Shown: positions 1 to 5,946 of the stretch, piece after piece
How positions within the stretch are numbered: the first letter of the stretch is position 1
Layout of the letters: every line of letters starts with the position of its first letter
Assembly: GCA_001801345.1 (NCBI GenBank)
Contig: MGXJ01000033.1
Location: 18,676 to 26,204, forward strand
Reading direction: 5' to 3'
DNA: 7,529 nt
Source: Gammaproteobacteria bacterium RBG_16_37_9
GTDB taxonomy: Bacteria; Pseudomonadota; Gammaproteobacteria; UBA9339
Made by a program: the position numbers and the translations under genes
Notes under the pieces: generated by a model
Databases searched by the model: none
What the model was told of the DNA's origin: nothing
Seen by the model: the letters and a program-made list of their open reading frames with translations, nothing else

Positions 1-15
1 TTTTAGGATAATATT

Positions 16-43
16 TTGGTTTATGTTTTTTTTATTATATAAT
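16..43 (+). promoter_or_regulatory. Candidate sigma70 promoter for the aminotransferase gene
   Basis: A perfect TATAAT lies at 38-43, with a weak -35-like TTGGTT at 16-21 and a 16-base spacer. Transcription would start near base 50, about 28 bases before the ATG at 78. The whole stretch 1-60 is very AT-rich, so a chance -10 match is quite possible. The ribosome-binding site of the gene is AAGGGA at 62-67, 10 bases before the ATG. Confidence 0.4.
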
Positions 44-77
44 CAATAACAAGTATTTTTTAAGGGACATACGTTAT

Positions 78-1355
78 ATGAAAAACCTTAAGCTATCAAA
101 ACTAGCTGAAAACCTAACCTCCCACTCTATAAGCAAACTCTCTGAAAAAATTGATGAAAAAAGACAACAAGGTGAAAAAATTTATAACTTTACCCTTGGA
201 GATTTCTCACCTCAACATTTTCCTATTCCTCATGGGCTTGAAGCTGAAATAATAGCAGCCTATCGTGAAAAACAGACTAATTACCCATACGTTGGCGGCA
301 TGGAAGAGTTACGTATTGCTATCGCTGATCACATTAAATCACGTGGACAATTCGACTATGAACCGGATGAAATTATAGTTGCCAGCGGCGCACGCCCGTT
401 GATTCATCATTTATTTAGAACCATAGTTGATCCTGGAGAAAAAATAATTTATACCGCGCCATCATGGAACACTCAACACTTTATATATCTTTGCAATGCA
501 GAACCAATAATTATTCAAGCTAAATCAGAAAATAATTTTATGGTGACAGCTGAAGAACTAAAAACACATTTAAAAGAAGCTGTGATTATCACTATTAATT
601 CTCCACTTAATCCTAGCGGCACTACATTTGACCCTCAAACATTAAAAGAAATTTTTGATTTAGTAGTTACTGAAAATAATATAAGAGCTAAACATAATCA
701 AAAGCCCATATATATTTTCTTCGACATTATCTACTGGCTACTCACATATAACGATATTAAATGCAATAATCCTATTTTACTTAATCCAGAAATTCGTGAT
801 TATGTAATATTTATTGATGGCATATCTAAATGCTTTGCAGCTACTGGAGTAAGACTTGGCTGGGCTTTTGGACCAAGACCTATAATCAGCAAAATGCGTT
901 CCATGCTTGCACATACAGGAGCTTGGGCACCAAAACCCGAGCAAATCGCCACTGCAAAATATCTTCAAAAATATGACGAAGTTACCGATTTCTTGGATAA
1001 TTTTAAAAACGAGATTCTTGCTAGATTAAATATTTTTTACGCTGCAATCCAAAAACTTAAAGCCGCTGGATATAATATAGATGCTATAGAACCACAGGGA
1101 GCAATTTATTTATCGGTTAAGATAGATCTAATAGGGGCAAAAACCAAAAATAGTAAGATCCTTAAAACTGTAGATGATATCTCAACGTATTTACTCGAAG
1201 ACGCTAAAGTTGCATTAGTGCCATTTTACTTTTTTGGGATGGATGAATCTCTTCCGTGGTTTAGGCTTTCAGTAGGAACTTGCAGTATCGATGATGCTAA
1301 AATTGCAGCTGATAATATTATTCAATCTATACAAAAATTAACAAGATTATCTTAA
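78..1355 (+). CDS. Class I/II pyridoxal-phosphate aminotransferase (aspartate aminotransferase-like)
   Basis: A 425-residue fold-type I PLP enzyme expected to transfer an amino group between an amino acid and a 2-oxo acid in the cytoplasm. Visible landmarks: YPYVGG near residues 69-74; SGAR at 103-106 in the phosphate-binding loop; Trp130, which would stack near the cofactor ring; the LNPSG segment with Asn178; Asp216 and Tyr219 in FFDIIY (pyridine N and O3' contacts); the Schiff-base Lys251 in GISKCFAATG; and Arg396 in WFRLSVG, the usual binder of the substrate alpha-carboxylate. Length fits the family. All key residues are present, so the enzyme should be active. The motif reads DIIY and SPLNPSG where the common forms are DEIY and NPxNPTG, which marks a divergent subgroup. 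Substrate cannot be read from sequence, so no gene symbol is given. Start chosen from the AAGGGA upstream and the N-terminal match to the family. Confidence 0.92.
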   Translation: MKNLKLSKLAENLTSHSISKLSEKIDEKRQQGEKIYNFTLGDFSPQHFPIPHGLEAEIIAAYREKQTNYPYVGGMEELRIAIADHIKSRGQFDYEPDEIIVASGARPLIHHLFRTIVDPGEKIIYTAPSWNTQHFIYLCNAEPIIIQAKSENNFMVTAEELKTHLKEAVIITINSPLNPSGTTFDPQTLKEIFDLVVTENNIRAKHNQKPIYIFFDIIYWLLTYNDIKCNNPILLNPEIRDYVIFIDGISKCFAATGVRLGWAFGPRPIISKMRSMLAHTGAWAPKPEQIATAKYLQKYDEVTDFLDNFKNEILARLNIFYAAIQKLKAAGYNIDAIEPQGAIYLSVKIDLIGAKTKNSKILKTVDDISTYLLEDAKVALVPFYFFGMDESLPWFRLSVGTCSIDDAKIAADNIIQSIQKLTRLS

Positions 1356-1363
1356 TTAAGATA
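1348..1363. repeat. Perfect 16-bp AT-rich palindrome across the aminotransferase stop codon
   Basis: TATCTTAATTAAGATA is fully self-complementary and contains the TAA stop at 1353-1355. A further small inverted repeat, ATAGT with ACTAT, follows at about 1361-1377. The palindrome could fold as a weak hairpin, be a dimeric-protein operator for the gene starting at 1425, or be chance in AT-rich DNA. There is no GC stem with a T-run, so it is not a standard terminator. Confidence 0.4.
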
Positions 1364-1424
1364 GTAAACTTAACTATTGTTATATGACAACATCATTATT
1401 TAGATAAACTTAGCAGGAGAAATT

Positions 1425-1745
1425 ATGAAACTTAGTATTATAATTTATTCACATGATGCCGAGACGGTATGGAATGCTTTCAGGTTTGCTGTATTGGCTA
1501 GAAAAAAAGGGGATAATGTCAGTGTTTTTTTACTGGCGAAAGGAGTAGAGGCGCAAAATTTAGATACCGAAAAATTCACCATTGCTCAACTTATGCGCGA
1601 ATTCATCGATAAAGGTGGAGAGATTTTGGCGTGCGGCACCTGTTTAAAATTGAGAGAAATTAAATCCAGCGAGCTGTGCCCAATGTCGACAATGGAGAAT
1701 TTATATTTTTTAGTAAATGATGCAGATAAAATTATCACATTTTGA
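1425..1745 (+). CDS. DsrE/DsrF-like small sulfur-relay family protein
   Basis: A 106-residue soluble protein resembling the DsrE/DsrF/TusD fold. The N-terminus MKLSIIIYSHDAETVWNAFR gives a beta strand then a helix. It is followed by ARKKGDNVSVFLLAKGVEA, the strand-turn-strand typical of the family, and by a cysteine segment, ACGTCLK, with Cys70 and Cys73; Cys85 lies further on. In this family a cysteine in that loop carries persulfide sulfur or takes part in thiol chemistry. The CxxC pair here fits this but could also bind metal. It stands alone, with no tusB/C/E or dsr partners in view, so a role in tRNA 2-thiolation is not supported. The AGGAGA at 1415-1420, 4 bases before the ATG, clearly supports the start. 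It converges on the minus-strand SHOCT gene across a structured gap. Confidence 0.8.
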   Translation: MKLSIIIYSHDAETVWNAFRFAVLARKKGDNVSVFLLAKGVEAQNLDTEKFTIAQLMREFIDKGGEILACGTCLKLREIKSSELCPMSTMENLYFLVNDADKIITF

Positions 1746-1805
1746 AGCAAGCGAAAAATCACGGTCTGTAACTTATCTTATCTAATTGCAGCCCACGGTA
1801 AACGC

Positions 1806-1917
1806 ATAATTTTGCGTAGTAATATTTGGCTTAAGCGTAGCCAAACAATAGGAAACCAGCGCCGACTGAACCCGTTTATACCATATGCTTACGCTAAATC
1901 TTACTATGCAAAATTAT
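1806..1917. repeat. 112-bp inverted-repeat element with 34-bp arms
   Basis: The arm 1806-1839 is complementary to 1884-1917 at 29 of 34 positions, including uninterrupted runs of 10 and 6. In plus-strand RNA three of the five differences are G-U pairs, leaving two true mismatches. In minus-strand RNA none of the five pairs. The arms flank a 44-base loop. A smaller perfect hairpin, TTTGGCT with AGCCAAA (1825-1831 with 1839-1845), is an alternative fold. The last base is the first base of the SHOCT stop codon. It fills most of the 171-base gap between convergent genes. It could act as a two-way transcription barrier, though it has no T-run, as a structured 3' end, or be a small non-autonomous mobile element. 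CAGCCC occurs at 1789-1794 and again directly after the element at 1918-1923. Confidence 0.75.
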
Positions 1918-2165
1918 CAGCCCTGAAGATCGTGCTTTTTCTCATCAAACTCTTTTTTATCTATTTCACCGCGCGCATAACGCTCTTTTAGAATCTCAAG
2001 TGGCGCCTTTTCCGGATGAGGTGATTTCTTGGCTAGATTAGCCTCTCCAAAAAGCCCTCTCGCCAAGCTAATAATGGCTAGTATTACTAAGGTCCAAAAT
2101 AGGATCATAAATATCCAACCAAATCCCATACCAATTCCCCACATATGATTCACTTCTTCTATCAT
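1917..2165 (-). CDS. Small membrane protein with C-terminal SHOCT domain
   Basis: An 82-residue protein. One hydrophobic, glycine- and tryptophan-containing helix spans about residues 10-36. A charged linker with KKSPHPEK follows, and then a short C-terminal helical module, residues about 55-81, reading LEILKERYARGEIDKKEF: the SHOCT signature (leucine, RYARGEI, then acidic/basic EF). SHOCT modules occur at the ends of many small bacterial membrane proteins and are thought to mediate oligomerisation; no precise function is known for this type. The start at 2165 is strongly supported by GGGAGGAG (2172-2179), 6 bases upstream, one of the best ribosome-binding sites in the window. A candidate promoter lies at 2242-2270. 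It is probably transcribed separately from ydfG, 160 bases upstream. Met8 is an alternative start but lacks this spacing. Confidence 0.85.
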   Translation of the reverse strand: MIEEVNHMWGIGMGFGWIFMILFWTLVILAIISLARGLFGEANLAKKSPHPEKAPLEILKERYARGEIDKKEFDEKKHDLQG

Positions 2166-2241
2166 TGTAAACTCCTCCCAGTATAATTTTTAATATGATG
2201 CTAGAGCAACTTTAGGCAGTTTTGCATAGCATTTTATAACC

Positions 2242-2270
2242 ATTATCACATATCGATCAAAACCAAGCAA
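2242..2270 (-). promoter_or_regulatory. Candidate sigma70 promoter for the SHOCT gene
   Basis: On the minus strand, TTGCTT (2265-2270) and GATAAT (2242-2247) are separated by exactly 17 bases. The -10 is preceded by TGT, giving an extended -10 form. Transcription would start near 2235, leaving a leader of about 70 bases before the ATG at 2165. The -35 matches the consensus only in its first three bases. Confidence 0.45.
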
Positions 2271-2281
2271 TCAAAGCCCTT

Positions 2282-2314
2282 GGTAAACGCCTCGTGGCGC
2301 ACGATGCGTTTACC
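2282..2314. repeat. Strong hairpin downstream of ydfG
   Basis: GGTAAACGC (2282-2290) pairs perfectly with GCGTTTACC (2306-2314). After one mismatch an inner TCGT (2292-2295) pairs with ACGA (2301-2304), leaving a 5-base loop. It starts 11 bases after the ydfG stop codon and lies upstream of the SHOCT promoter. No T-run follows on either strand, so it is not a canonical intrinsic terminator, but it could protect or end the ydfG transcript. Its right arm, extended to 2305-2317, is an exact inverted copy of 1794-1806. Confidence 0.65.
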
Positions 2315-2325
2315 GTGCTCTTTAA

Positions 2326-3093
2326 TTACTTCCTATGCACCGTAGTCGCCGAAGCTTGTGCAGTTGGGGTTATGATTACTTCTAGTATATTTACATGAGC
2401 TGAGCGCGAGGCACAGTAAAAAACAGCATCGGCAATATCAGCGGCTGTTAGCGGAGTAAAACCCGAATAAACTTTTTTAGCGCGCTCTTTATCACCCTTA
2501 AAACGCACCTCACTAAACTCAGTTTCTACCATTCCAGGATTAACGGTTGAAACCCTAATATTTGTATCTACTAAATCCATTTTTAAGCCACGAGTTAAAG
2601 CATTGACACCAGATTTTGTAGCACAATAAACATGGCCCAGCGGATAAACTTCATGCCCTGCCAGTGAACCGATATTGAGTATATGTCCCTGATTGCGTTT
2701 TAGCATATTGGGTAAGACCGCACGGGTAACATAAAGCAGGCCTTTTATGTTAGTATCGATCATAGTTTCCCAATCTTCAAATGAAGCATCTTGAAATTTA
2801 TCAAGCCCAGCAGCAAGACCCGCATTATTAATCAAAATATCAATATCCGACCATTCTTTAGGAAGAGAAGTAATTTTTCTCTTAACATTATCATGGTTGC
2901 GCACATCTAACTGGAAAGTATGGATTGTGCAGTTATATTCTTTAATAAGTTTATCAGCCAATTGCTCAAGACGATCATGGCGTCTGGCACAAAGCAATAA
3001 TTTAGCGCCGTGTTTAGCAAAAACTTTAGCGCACGCTTCGCCAATACCACTTGATGCTCCAGTAATAAGAACAATTTTGTTTTTCATAATCAT
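2326..3093 (-). CDS. ydfG: NADP-dependent short-chain dehydrogenase, YdfG type
   Basis: A 255-residue classical short-chain dehydrogenase/reductase. Cofactor motif TGASSGIG is at 11-18; Arg37-Arg38 after the second strand favours NADP(H); NNAG is at 89-92; the catalytic set is Asn115, Ser143, Tyr156 and Lys160; PG lies at 186-187. DWETMIDTNIKGLLYVTRAV, EFSEVRFKGD and the ending VHRK follow E. coli YdfG closely as I remember it. YdfG oxidises L-allo-threonine, serine and other 3-hydroxy acids and reduces malonic semialdehyde, so a similar cytoplasmic role is expected. It lies 133 bases after htpG on the same strand, in a gap full of palindromes, and probably shares its transcript. Start: 3093 (MIMK) or the second Met at 3087 (MKNK). 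The only Shine-Dalgarno-like sequence, GAGGGA at 3104-3109, comes from repeat-like DNA; its spacing of 10 favours 3093. Confidence 0.9.
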   Translation of the reverse strand: MIMKNKIVLITGASSGIGEACAKVFAKHGAKLLLCARRHDRLEQLADKLIKEYNCTIHTFQLDVRNHDNVKRKITSLPKEWSDIDILINNAGLAAGLDKFQDASFEDWETMIDTNIKGLLYVTRAVLPNMLKRNQGHILNIGSLAGHEVYPLGHVYCATKSGVNALTRGLKMDLVDTNIRVSTVNPGMVETEFSEVRFKGDKERAKKVYSGFTPLTAADIADAVFYCASRSAHVNILEVIITPTAQASATTVHRK

Positions 3094-3119
3094 CTTTTTG
3101 TCATCCCTCGTGTTAAACG

Positions 3120-3140
3120 TCCTCGGACTTGATCCGAGGA
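3120..3140. repeat. Palindrome of the TCCTCGG family, copy 1
   Basis: TCCTCGGA (3120-3127) and TCCGAGGA (3133-3140) form a perfect 8-bp stem around the loop CTTGA. It lies just upstream of ydfG and shares stem and loop with the palindrome at 3191-3213. A partial copy, TCATCCCTCG, at 3101-3110 carries the likely ribosome-binding site of ydfG on the minus strand. Confidence 0.85.
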
Positions 3141-3149
3141 GGGCAGGCT

Positions 3150-3193
3150 CTCGGATTTTTTACATGTCATCCTCGGATTTTTTACATGTCATC
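3150..3193. repeat. Perfect 22-bp tandem duplication
   Basis: Two identical 22-base units occupy 3150-3171 and 3172-3193, and the first five bases of a third unit follow at 3194-3198. Each unit starts CTCGGA, has six T and ends ACATGTCATC. The end of the unit is the left edge of the palindromic element that follows. This looks like a recent slippage or recombination duplication at the boundary of that element. Confidence 0.9.
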
Positions 3194-3270
3194 CTCGGGC
3201 TTGACCCGAGGATCTACTACGCAATGTTAGATCCTCGGATCAGCGCTTCGCTTGTCCGAGGATGACATGA
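3185..3270. repeat. 86-bp composite palindromic element invading the 3' end of htpG
   Basis: The element is bounded by a perfect 14-bp inverted repeat, CATGTCATCCTCGG (3185-3198) and CCGAGGATGACATG (3257-3270). Inside are two hairpins. One has ATCCTCGGG (3191-3199) paired with CCCGAGGAT (3205-3213) around CTTGA. The other has ATCCTCGGA (3231-3239) paired with TCCGAGGAT (3255-3263), with an inner AGCG/CGCT stem. The right half is within the htpG reading frame and encodes its final residues and stop codon. This organisation resembles palindromic elements known in Rickettsia and other intracellular bacteria, some of which are translated inside genes; membership of a named family is not established here. 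Confidence 0.85.
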
Positions 3271-5146
3271 ACAAACCATTAATCCTCTTCGTAAATGCAG
3301 CTACATCTTCTAATTTACCGCCAGCAGTTAATATAGCCTGCTCATAAAATAAATTAGCCCAGTCAGTAAAAAGATTTTCGTCGGACATATCACGTAACTG
3401 TTCGATTAATTTATGTTTTGGATTAAGTTCTAAAATAGGCTTGGTTTTTGGCACATTCTGACCAAAAGAAGACATAATACGCTGCATATTAAAGCTCAAA
3501 TCGTTTTCGGTAGTTACAATACAAACAGGAGAATCAGTAAGCCTATCACTAAGCCTCACTTCTGTAATTCTATCTGCTAAAATTGTTTGCATCTTTTTCA
3601 AGACACCCTCGTAATCAGTTTTTAACTTTTCAGTATCGGTTTTAGCAGAGGCGTCTTTAGCCAACTTGCTAACATCGACATCGCTTTTACTGATTGATTG
3701 GAATTTTTTACCCAAATGTTCTTGGTAATGCGTTAACCACCATTCATCAATCCGATCATCAAGCAATAATACTTCGATATCATTTTGCCTAAATACTTCT
3801 AAATATGGGCTATTTTTGGCCACATTAAAATTTTCAGCGGTGATATAATAGATTTTATCCTGCTCTTTTCGCATCCGCTGAACATAATCATCTAATGTAA
3901 CATTTTGCTCGCTATTATCATTTTTAGTTGAAGCAAATCTTAGTAATTTTGCGATGCGTTCTTTATGGGCAAAATCTTCAACTAAACCTTCTTTTAATGC
4001 ACCGCCAAAAGCCTGCCAAAATTTGGCATATTTTTCTGGTTCAGATTCCACTAATTTTTCCAACATATCCAAAACGCGCTTAACAATACTTGAACGGATC
4101 TGATCAATAATACGATTGCTTTGTAAAATTTCTCTTGAGACATTTAATGGCAAATCTTTAGAATCAACGATACCATTTACAAAACGTAAATAATTAGGCA
4201 ACAATTGCTCCGCATCATCCAAAATAAAAACTCTTTGAATATAAAGCTTCAACCCTTTTCTTTTATCACGCGACCAAAAATCAAAAGGAGCGTGACTTGG
4301 AATATAAAGCAGCATTATATAGTCTAATTTTCCCTCAACCTGATTATGGCTCCAAATTAAAGGCTCCTCAAAATCATGGCTAATGTGCCTATATAACGCT
4401 TTATAATCGTCATCTTTGATATCTTTTTTAGGTAACACCCATAACGCAGTAGCTTTGTTTACAACCTCTTCTTGCTGAACTGTTTCTTTTTCAGCCAAAG
4501 GCTTTTTCATAATTATGGGCAACATAATGTGGTCAGAATATTTAACAATGATCTGCTGTAAGCGCCAATAATCTATAATATCACGATCCTCAGACTTTAT
4601 ATGCAAGGTTACTTCTGTGCCGCGCTCTGCTTTTTCAATGTTTGTTACCGTAAACTCCCCTTCCCCGTTTGATTCCCAGAGGACCCCTGCTTCTTTTCCA
4701 AAGCCTGCTCGGCGAGTTTTTACGCTAACTTTATCGGCCACGACAAAACTTGAATAAAAACCAACACCAAATTGGCCGATTAGATGGGTATCCTTAGTTT
4801 GATCACTAGTAAGAGTTGCTAAAAAATCTCGTGTGCCAGATTTAGCGATAGTTCCTAAATTAGTTACTACCTCTTCACGACTCATGCCTATGCCATTATC
4901 TTTGATTGTAATAGTTTGTTCTTTGCTATCAAAATCGACCCATATTTTTAATACAGGGTTGTTTTCATAAAATTCTGGTTTAGCTAATGCTTCAAATCGC
5001 AGTTTATCTGCTGCATCAGATGCGTTAGAAATTAATTCTCGTAAAAACACCTCTTTGTTACTGTAAAGCGAATGTGTAACTAAATTTAATAGTTGTTTAA
5101 CTTCAGTTTGAAACCCTAGGGTTTCGGTTTTATTAGTTTCGTTCAT
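3227..5146 (-). CDS. htpG: Molecular chaperone HtpG (bacterial Hsp90)
   Basis: A 639-residue cytoplasmic ATP-dependent homodimeric chaperone. The N-terminal GHKL ATPase domain covers about residues 8-235: SLYSNKEVFLRELISNASDA with catalytic Glu37 and Asn41, DNGIGM at 83-88, GTIAKSGT at 98-105, lid motif GQFGVGFYS at 124-132 and RGTEV at 175-179. The middle domain (about 236-500) holds VSREILQSN, with Arg338 at the position of the ATP-contacting arginine. The C-terminal dimerisation domain follows (about 510-626). No EEVD tail, as expected for bacteria. E. coli HtpG is 624 residues; the excess is partly a 12-residue tail (628-639) encoded by a palindromic repeat. The ATG overlaps the plsC stop as ATGA, with AAGG (5154-5157) 7 bases upstream, so translation is probably coupled. 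I saw no clear heat-shock sigma32 promoter just upstream. Confidence 0.98.
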   Translation of the reverse strand: MNETNKTETLGFQTEVKQLLNLVTHSLYSNKEVFLRELISNASDAADKLRFEALAKPEFYENNPVLKIWVDFDSKEQTITIKDNGIGMSREEVVTNLGTIAKSGTRDFLATLTSDQTKDTHLIGQFGVGFYSSFVVADKVSVKTRRAGFGKEAGVLWESNGEGEFTVTNIEKAERGTEVTLHIKSEDRDIIDYWRLQQIIVKYSDHIMLPIIMKKPLAEKETVQQEEVVNKATALWVLPKKDIKDDDYKALYRHISHDFEEPLIWSHNQVEGKLDYIMLLYIPSHAPFDFWSRDKRKGLKLYIQRVFILDDAEQLLPNYLRFVNGIVDSKDLPLNVSREILQSNRIIDQIRSSIVKRVLDMLEKLVESEPEKYAKFWQAFGGALKEGLVEDFAHKERIAKLLRFASTKNDNSEQNVTLDDYVQRMRKEQDKIYYITAENFNVAKNSPYLEVFRQNDIEVLLLDDRIDEWWLTHYQEHLGKKFQSISKSDVDVSKLAKDASAKTDTEKLKTDYEGVLKKMQTILADRITEVRLSDRLTDSPVCIVTTENDLSFNMQRIMSSFGQNVPKTKPILELNPKHKLIEQLRDMSDENLFTDWANLFYEQAILTAGGKLEDVAAFTKRINGLFMSSSDKRSADPRI

Positions 5147-5946
5147 GTTTTTACCTTTTTTATTTCATTCTCCGTATCTGCTATCAATTTTTTTATATCC
5201 TTAAGTTGATATTGCGCTGTATCAATTGGTTTGCCGATATGTATCTCCACCTTTTCATCACGACTAAGATCAAAAGTTTTTGGTGGTAATATTTTATTGC
5301 TACCAATTATTGTTACTGGGACAATAATCGCTCCAGTATCTAATGCTATTTTAAACCCTCCTTTTTTAAATGGTCCAAGCTCTCCTGTGCGCGAACGCGT
5401 GCCTTCTGGTGCAATCCAAACCCTGACCCCTTCTAGCATCATTTTTCTAGCCACTGCTAAGTCCTTTAATGCTTGGCGTGCATTCTTCCTGTCAATAGTA
5501 ATACATCCGGCCATTTTCATAGCCCAACCAAAAATAGGTATATAAAATAACTCTTTTTTAGCAATCATTCTAATGCTTTCTTTAGGAAAAGTAGCATAAA
5601 TCAACGGGATGTCAAAGTGGCTAAGATGATTGCTTATGATAATATAAGGTCGCTTAAAAGCAAATTCAAAATTATAAGGATTAAAAACTACATACTTAAC
5701 TCGCATTATATGTAAAATCTTTCGCGCCCAAGGATGTATTGCACGATCACTATCTCTGTAAGTCCAAGTGTTTCTAAAAAAAATCGAACCAAATATAACA
5801 TATAATGGTTCTGTTACAGATACCGCGACAATCTTAGACATTACCACTATTTTTTGTAGCACATTTATACGCATAGTAAATAAAACCAATAAAAACTTAT
5901 TTAGCGGTGATAATAGGCGGCGGGCTATCCGGAATAACGCTCTCAT
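5143..5946 (-). CDS. plsC: PlsC-family 1-acyl-glycerol-3-phosphate acyltransferase
   Basis: A membrane-associated acyltransferase that should acylate lysophosphatidic acid to phosphatidic acid in phospholipid synthesis. Motif I is NHLSHFD (106-112), with the HX4D pair His107/Asp112. Motif II is GCITIDR (147-153). Motif III is PEGTRSRTG (180-188). Motif IV is IVPVTI near 208-213. A hydrophobic N-terminal region (about 12-60) probably anchors it. At 267 residues it is a normal to slightly long member. Start is uncertain: Met1 at 5946 overlaps the symporter gene by 50 bases, with AGGG only 3 bases away; Met25 at 5874 begins 22 bases after the symporter stop but has no convincing ribosome-binding site. 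The stop overlaps the htpG start by four bases. The acyl acceptor could be another lysophospholipid. An E. coli-like plsC role is the best reading, but paralogues are common. Confidence 0.88.
   Translation of the reverse strand: MRALFRIARRLLSPLNKFLLVLFTMRINVLQKIVVMSKIVAVSVTEPLYVIFGSIFFRNTWTYRDSDRAIHPWARKILHIMRVKYVVFNPYNFEFAFKRPYIIISNHLSHFDIPLIYATFPKESIRMIAKKELFYIPIFGWAMKMAGCITIDRKNARQALKDLAVARKMMLEGVRVWIAPEGTRSRTGELGPFKKGGFKIALDTGAIIVPVTIIGSNKILPPKTFDLSRDEKVEIHIGKPIDTAQYQLKDIKKLIADTENEIKKVKT

Noticed and set aside
777..968. Minus-strand frame of 63 residues inside the aminotransferase gene
   Set aside because: It is antisense to the conserved PLP-lysine region, and its cysteine-rich sequence is typical of a shadow frame.
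3191..3263. Intrinsic terminator of htpG
   Set aside because: The hairpins are strong, but the minus-strand transcript is not followed by a T-run, and one hairpin lies within the coding frame.
2897..3265. Plus-strand frame of 122 residues antisense to ydfG and running through the palindromes
   Set aside because: Its first half mirrors the ydfG coding sequence and its second half is translated repeat (LGLDPRI repeated). It has no family resemblance.
3120..3270. CRISPR array
   Set aside because: The repeats are palindromes and a gapless tandem duplication. There are no regular unique spacers and no cas genes.
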